From: Nautilus pompilius
Taxonomy: Eukaryota > Mollusca > Cephalopoda > Nautilida > Nautilidae
NCBI GenBank assembly: GCA_018389105.1
Contig: JACATO010001577.1
Span: 59,457 to 123,456 of the forward strand
Direction: 5' to 3'
DNA length: 64,000 nucleotides
The translations under genes and the position numbers were made by a program. Position 1 is the first letter of the stretch, and each line of letters starts with the position of its first letter. A model generated the notes under the pieces. The model had not been told where the DNA came from, made no database searches, and was given only the letters and a program-made list of their open reading frames with translations. Shown here in pieces: positions 58,370-64,000 of this stretch.

Positions 58370-60330
58370 TGACATGAAACGATGTTTTAATTCAGAGATT
58401 TTAATACCATTCAGTGAAGAACAGGTAAGATCGACTGTCTGTTTCGTCTATGATTTCGCATGTCTCCCTAACTATCCTTATAGAACTTTGTTTCAATGGT
58501 TTTTTTTTAAACTTTCTTGCGGCTTTAAATGCCAAAAATCTTTTATCTTTTCAATCTTCTTTCCAAGCTACCATCAATATCCCTGGCGTTGCTATCTGGA
58601 GAATCGATGTCCACATCAATTTTCTGCAATCACTGTTTCAGGTAATTGCTGGCTTAGCCGGTTTCTCATCTTTCCCGCTGTCTCTTCTCGAATGCCAGCG
58701 CCACTGGATCAGTCGACACCACTTATCTCCACCTTTTCCCAAATGATAACGGCTGGCCCGTCGTGACAGACTGTCCCGTCTGTGCTTCGGTGTGTGTGTT
58801 TCCACCTGTTGGTTTTGGCATTATATTTCTTCACTCTTTGCGTACATCGGTGGACATATGTAGTGGCGATGTTATGGCAGCCTTGCAGATATACCTAATC
58901 TCTGTCAGGGCTAAGCATTCTGTTACAACATTGTCTGTGGTTTCAAACTATCTATGACAGGATCTGCAGTTGGAGAAAAGACCCTTCTTCGTTATTTATA
59001 TCCTTTCCATTTTGCCCATGCGTATCTATTTGTTTTCAGCTTTGACATGAGCAAGGTTCTGTCTGAGAGACTCTTCCTGCTGTCGGGTGTCGATTTCTTT
59101 TGGTAATTTCCTTTTAAAGAACACAGTTTCTAATTTGTCGCTTGCATCTGATGATCTTTTCTTAGATGTACTTCTCAGGTAGGAGGAGGTTTGTTCTGTT
59201 GACTTATCTCTCAAATTATATCAGTCTTCTACTCGCTTCTTGCGTCTGCTTTGATCCATTTAGCTATCCAACTCCGGGGACAGGTATAGCGAAGTCACTG
59301 ATGGCAGTAGACTAAGCGAACAGTTTTCCGTTCTGAGCGCCTTCAACCTTTGTTCGCGCACTTTGGCGAGTTTCTAAATATCTCCTTGTCTTGTATGTCT
59401 GCAATCTCGTCAATACTTAGGTACACAAAGGTGCCGCCGTCTACTTACAGATCCTGTATGATGCCGCTTTTCCGAAGTTTAATAGTTGACAAGAACTGAT
59501 GACTCTTCATGATGGTTTCCCCCCCTCCACGCATTTTATCTACAGCAAGCTGCATTCCAATGTCCTCGCTAAACAGATGTACTGCGAGCTGTAGGGATTT
59601 TAGCTCATTATAAAACCTGGCGAATAATTTCGAATCATCCATGTAAAGGTTATGGCTTAGCAAGAACTTATCTTCTAATTTTATGGCTTTTCCGAAATTT
59701 TTTCTACACCCAGTGGATTTAGTGAGAAGACGTTAGGGGGGCAAGTTGTCGCCTCGCAATACCTCTAGCGTGGTGTTTTTCGTGGTGTCACTTCTAATGT
59801 TGCCGTTAATTATCGAGTGTTAATTTAATTGTTGTGCTCCACTGTTTCGTTGTTTTTTTTTTTTTTTGACAAACTGCGTGATAACTAGCGGCACTTTGTA
59901 CATGGACAGACATTCCAGCATCCAGCCACAGGATCTGCTTCTACCAAAGTCCTTCTGATAGTCTATCCACGCTCACGGGGAGCTTTCCTCCTTAGCTTCT
60001 TATTTGTCTCAAGAACCGTTTCTCTTGATTAGGCGTTTCGTGCTTTAGTGTCTTTTGTCTTGTCTTTTCCCCGTGGCCGTTTGCTCATCTGACACGATGC
60101 TGTTTCTCGCAAGATGGTCTCCTATCATCATCGTTGCTGGCAAATGAAATCGAGATGAAGCCACGCCCATTGGGGAGGCTCCCTTGTCTTTTTTGATAGC
60201 AATGAATAAGATGCTTTTTAGAAAGTGAAATCTCGGAGAATCTGTGGAACGTTACAAGCGGGAGAATCGCGCATTCGCTGCAGCTACGAGTACATGGCCA
60301 ACAAACGATGCAGCTCCCATATCATGTGGT
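58370..60330 (-). pseudogene. Non-LTR retrotransposon pol remnant (R2/R4-like)
   Basis: The minus strand, read across frames, has the parts of a single-ORF non-LTR pol. RT comes first. Near 60.1-60.0 kb a decayed DEQ...TATGKRQDK region corresponds to the family EQkGC...D. AWIDYQKDFG at 59943-59972 is RT motif A (family AWIDYkKAFD). RGDNLPP with NVFSLNPL at about 59.75-59.70 kb is family GDSLSPLLF..alnPL. LYMDDSKLFARF has the catalytic YMDD at 59634-59645, followed by FSEDIGMQLAVDKM. Downstream, a CCHC knuckle at 58915-58968 reads CRSCHR, a stop, then ETTDNVVTEC; its histidine is replaced by Asn. After it comes a decayed restriction-like endonuclease region. Stops and frameshifts are many. YMDD with a C-terminal knuckle points to the R2/R4/Dong-like groups; the exact clade is uncertain. 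Confidence 0.78.
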
Positions 60331-61614
60331 AATTCCTAAACCCCCCACAGCGGAAACAAAACCGACGCCGGTCTCGGAGACGAAACGTTCGGAAAATATC
60401 ACCAATTGGCTACAAAAGTTGAAAATAATTAGAAAAGACTACCGAATTAAATAATAAAGGAATAAATACATCACATAAGCTTGGAGATAATTTAACGAAG
60501 ACGTGCATTAGGATGGCGCACACGAGAAACGACATCAAATATTTATACATTTGTTTTAGTTAAATAGGAGAGATGTCTTACAATTGCCTCCGTACGTTAC
60601 CACAATAAACAAACACTACAGTGGTCAACTAAACGACCTGAAGTAAACATGTCACGTGTTTTTATTGGTTATCTGTGAGTAAGTCCAAACGAAAAGGAAT
60701 ACTGCTGCTTCATGGGACATTGAGATGCGGCTCATTCGTCCAGTGGCAGTCGATGAGATGAAACAGAATTAAAGAACTCGAAGAAAGAAACCATCAAATA
60801 CTCAGTTAATCGGTTCTAGAGACCGGTTAAGATTAGCCTATTATTTCATCATCAAAAACAAACCAAATACGCGAAAATAACAACACCTGTGAGAGCACAA
60901 CGTTTGAAAATATTGTAATTAACCTAAAATTTGTGAATGAAGAACAATTCCTCAAGGGAATTACTCTTCTGACATCATAATAGCAGTTTGGTTTCCTTGC
61001 GGTGATCCAAGGAGCGGGGTTAGTGCTCGGATAAAACTTCATTTGGAAATCCATCAAATCTCCTCGATGGCCTGGCAGTGAGCGAGTAGTCGGGGACGAC
61101 TGAGCCGTGAGAAGGAAATGATCAATAATTAGCGAGGAGTCGTCAAGGAAAGAAATTCAAAAAAAAAGCAGTGGAAGGTTAGTTAGCCCCAAGGTTTTGC
61201 TTGGAGTCGTTTTTGATTTTTTTTTTTTTTAAGTTCCCACTGACATTACTGAGAGTCCGTCCGCCTGTATGTCTGTCTCTAAGTCGCGTGCTTGCTAGAA
61301 GCTGTCGCGGACAACGAAGAGTCGGTAACGGCTTCAGTGCCGAGCCGAGAATAGTAAGTACTTGGTGGGTGGCCGAGTCTCTCCAAGACGGTGATTTTGG
61401 ATGGTAAGTGTCTCTCCAGCACCTTCTACTACTGGAAATAAAAAAACCTAACGAAGATTACCAGAGGAATAAATGCTGAACAGTTTGCAGGGTGCTGGCA
61501 TTTATTCTAGGGTCAGATGAATCCGAATAATTTATTGGATTGGTCATTAAAGTGTAGGATGAAGATTAATACTAAAATTTTGTAAAAGTAGTCAGAGAAA
61601 ACAACTCAAATTGA
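60331..61614. other. Intergenic sequence, no gene seen
   Basis: AT-rich at 60.4-60.6 kb, then mixed. A GC-richer patch at 61.06-61.42 kb contains a 68-codon plus-strand ORF with no domain. The N-terminal part of the neighbouring non-LTR element would lie at the left edge, but I could not read it. Confidence 0.4.
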
Positions 61615-61615
61615 A

Positions 61616-61682
<67 letters not shown>
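61615..61682. repeat. (ATT)n microsatellite
   Basis: About 22 uninterrupted ATT units. Confidence 0.95.
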
Positions 61683-63750
61683 GTTTGGAGATTTAAGCTG
61701 CTGCGAAATTAATTTCAGAAGAGGATTTCTAACTTATTAACAAATCTTTTAAATGAGAAGACTAAAACAATACAATAATTATCAAAGATAACAAGCAGAA
61801 ATTAGCAGAAACACCAAATAATAAAATAACGATATTTTACTTACATTATACAGTTTCTTAGACACTCTGCATTTTTTAAAATATTTATAAGCAAGAGTCG
61901 TAATTTAAGAAAAGCTATTGAATTATTAGCCTTCAGTTGATTCAAGCGAGTGTTGCCATGTTCTGAAGGTTATACTGTTACTGAACGACTTCCAAGGTTA
62001 GCTTTATCTAGGTTTGGTTTTAGTCGCTCCAGAGAACTGACAGAGACTTTTCAAATAATTATGGATTTTGAGAACCCGCATGGAGGTAAACATTAGGCGT
62101 TATAATTATGTTGGTAGAGAATTCATCTGATTTCTAGTTAGGACGTTTTTTTTTTAAGATAGGCAGAAGACGACTGATCACCGGAACCTGTTTTCCTCCG
62201 CTTAGTTTAGGAAACTGACACCAGGGGGACCGCGGGTTTTGAGCGTTGGCGACACGCCATAGACCGGTGTAAGACAGCAATGCTAGACGATGGAAAAGAA
62301 GGTCCAATTGTTGTTCTCTGTAAGTTCGCCATCAAAATTAGTCTTCGTAACAGGCATAAAAATTCTTCCCCCCCATCTAATTCTTTATTATTACTGTTGC
62401 ACAAACCTTACTAACTGAACGAATATAAGGAACAAGAGGAAGAGGGGGGGCAGGAGAATGGAGGAAAGCATGAGTGGATAGTACGAAACTGCCCGATAAT
62501 GCCGACTTCGGCCACTCTAATGAAGGAATCCGCAAAGCCCGTTTGTTTGTTTTTTTTCCCCACGGGGAAGCCGGAGTACTCGGGAAAAGCTCACATCAGC
62601 AAGCTGCCACCACGTGGGATAGAGAATAAACTCTGCGACTCCGCTAAATGTCTTTCTAAAGGTCAAAATTTCTGGAAAAACGTTGCGTTCGTTACGAATG
62701 GTCCACTAACCAAAAAAAAAATGGATTTTTTAAAACCAATCTTTTCTCGCAACTTGTTTTAAAATAGCTTCGATTAGCTCTACTTCCACGAGGAAACTTC
62801 TAAACCAGTTAAAGGTATCCGTTTACCGGTATCCATTCAAAAGAAGTTACTTCATCTCTTGATGCAGCGGATAAACAGAAAGTTTAGCACAGCCTTACAA
62901 AGCGGGAATGGTTACAACGTGTTCTTGTGATGATAAAATAGAAATGATATCGGTTTCTTTATGTATATATTAATCTCTCATATAAAAGACGACAAATATG
63001 CAGCTTAAAAACCTTTAGTGGTGAACACTGGTAATGGGAGCGTGACAATTAGATATAAATTGGTCGTTCAGTAAATTTCCTTCTCTTTTTTGAAATTACA
63101 AAAGCTGTCAAACGTCAGCTGTTCCCGGAGGGGAAGACATGAAAATTATAAAGAGCAGCTTCAGATGGGGGGGGGAGGCGGAGAGATTAGACTGATGTCT
63201 GGGAAAGAATTTTTTTTTTTTTTTATAAATAGAAACTTTTGCGGATAAGCTTTAAAGTGGTAGGGCCCGTCCTCGTCACGTGGTTACACCACTAACACCG
63301 GTAATACTTTCGACAAATCTATTTTCTTAGGCTTATTCAGGTACGAAATATGATGGGAACGCAACCGTGCGTAACCTCCAACCAAGTCAACTCGTGAATA
63401 TGATATCCGCGCGGCAGCTCATTATATATTTATGCTTTTTTAAGCATAAAATACAAGGCTGTTTGCATCACATTCATGGAGGTTTAATGTGGTTTTTTCT
63501 CTTCCTTTTATGCGACAATTCTGAGGGCCAGCCAGACTTCGACAAAAGACCGCGCGACCGGCGAACAATGGTACTGCCTCTCCGTGTCTCACGGACCTTT
63601 GTCCGATTTCGCAGGTGTCTTCCTTCAAACATCCACTCAATATACAAGTTAACTGTGACACTTGAGAAGTTTATAAACGGCGATATGACAGAATTTTCTC
63701 GCAACACCGTGAACAAGTAAAGTCGGCCGTGTCAAAATGAAGGGATGGTA
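61683..63750. other. Intergenic sequence with GC-richer patches
   Basis: AT-rich at 61.7-62.15 kb, GC-richer at 62.16-62.7 kb, and containing a G run at 63166-63175 and a poly-T run at 63211-63224. A 117-codon plus-strand ORF (63367-63720) and 73-80-codon ORFs opposite it share the same GC-rich stretch; none has a known domain. Confidence 0.4.
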
Positions 63751-63763
63751 GTTGCCTGGCGAC
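63751..63763. promoter_or_regulatory. RFX X-box-like site near the right end
   Basis: GTTGCCTGGCGAC reads on the minus strand as GTCGCCAGGCAAC, an almost perfect X-box (RYYNCC-N-RGYAAC). An ATG in the plus direction lies 8 bp further on. As with the pair at 14.65 kb, the assignment rests on the motif alone. Confidence 0.4.
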
Positions 63764-63771
63764 AGTAGCGA

Positions 63772-63936
63772 ATGTCCGAGATGTTAAAGACGTCGTTTAT
63801 GGCTCTAAGGGGAGGGATTCTCCAGAAAACAGAGGGGGAAACAGAACTGGTTTCGTCCTGTAAATATGAAATCATGTATACAGGTTTCCATACAAAACCA
63901 TCTCTTGCGGAAGATTTCTGTAAGAGAATTAATTAA
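63772..63936 (+). CDS. 54-codon ORF immediately after an X-box
   Basis: The frame starts MSEMLKTSFMALRGG and ends FCKRIN before TAA. Its composition is plausible for a soluble protein, and ATG follows the X-box closely. I recognise no family. A frame of this length occurs often by chance. A weak splice donor (CAG followed by GTTTCC) lies near 63882. It could be the first exon of a gene continuing beyond the window, or nothing. Confidence 0.15.
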   Translation: MSEMLKTSFMALRGGILQKTEGETELVSSCKYEIMYTGFHTKPSLAEDFCKRIN

Positions 63937-64000
63937 ATCCGCGGGAAGCAGGGCCTAATGTTCTACTAAGTTACGTGAGAATTTTCGGTATACGGTATGA

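Overview
The window looks like intergenic or deep intronic DNA from a large, repeat-rich animal genome. There is no operon structure, ribosome binding site, rRNA, intact tRNA or CRISPR array, and I found no intact host gene that I can name. Abundant (CT)n, (GT)n and (AAT)n microsatellites, CT-rich arrays carrying TGACGTCA, and a mixed set of decayed mariner, Tc1, Tigger, hAT and LINE copies fit a mollusc. A cephalopod is my best guess, but that is inference and not shown by any marker gene.

The recognisable coding matter is all transposon-derived and broken. From left to right it comprises: a Tc1-like transposase remnant (about 3.49-4.33 kb, minus); a SETMAR-type mariner that has lost the middle of its catalytic domain (16.33-17.01 kb, minus); the 3' end of a LINE reverse transcriptase (21.19-21.83 kb, minus); a Tigger/pogo element with both terminal inverted repeats but an internal deletion (33.86-34.90 kb, plus); a ZMYM1/DUF4371-type hAT transposase pseudogene (36.55-38.77 kb, plus); a Tc1 element with identifiable ends (47.25-48.70 kb, minus); and a non-LTR retrotransposon pol remnant of the R2/R4-like kind with RT and a C-terminal CCHC/endonuclease region (58.37-60.33 kb, minus). 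Most were found by reading across frameshifts.

Tandem repeats form the second layer. The most striking is a minisatellite of exactly 49 x 36 bp (44169-45932) with no insertion or deletion, open on both strands, and with an internal 900-bp (25-unit) duplication. Four separate CT-rich arrays (1.2, 26.6, 30.2 and 35.6 kb) carry about 25 copies of the CRE palindrome TGACGTCA. Other notable arrays are a 30-bp GT-rich minisatellite (57 kb), a compound AAT/GAT higher-order repeat (50 kb), and a 600-bp polypurine tract (19.5-20.1 kb). Next to that tract lies about 1.4 kb of sequence (18.05-19.47 kb) whose composition is unlike anything else in the window.

The third layer is a set of GC-richer, repeat-poor islands that may be regulatory. 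They include two RFX X-box motifs 57 bp apart in opposite orientation (14.65-14.72 kb), a further X-box just upstream of a 54-codon ORF at the right end (63.75-63.94 kb), and homeodomain/TALE/GATA-like motif clusters at 10.7 and 52.0 kb. These are motif readings only; conservation and expression could not be tested here.
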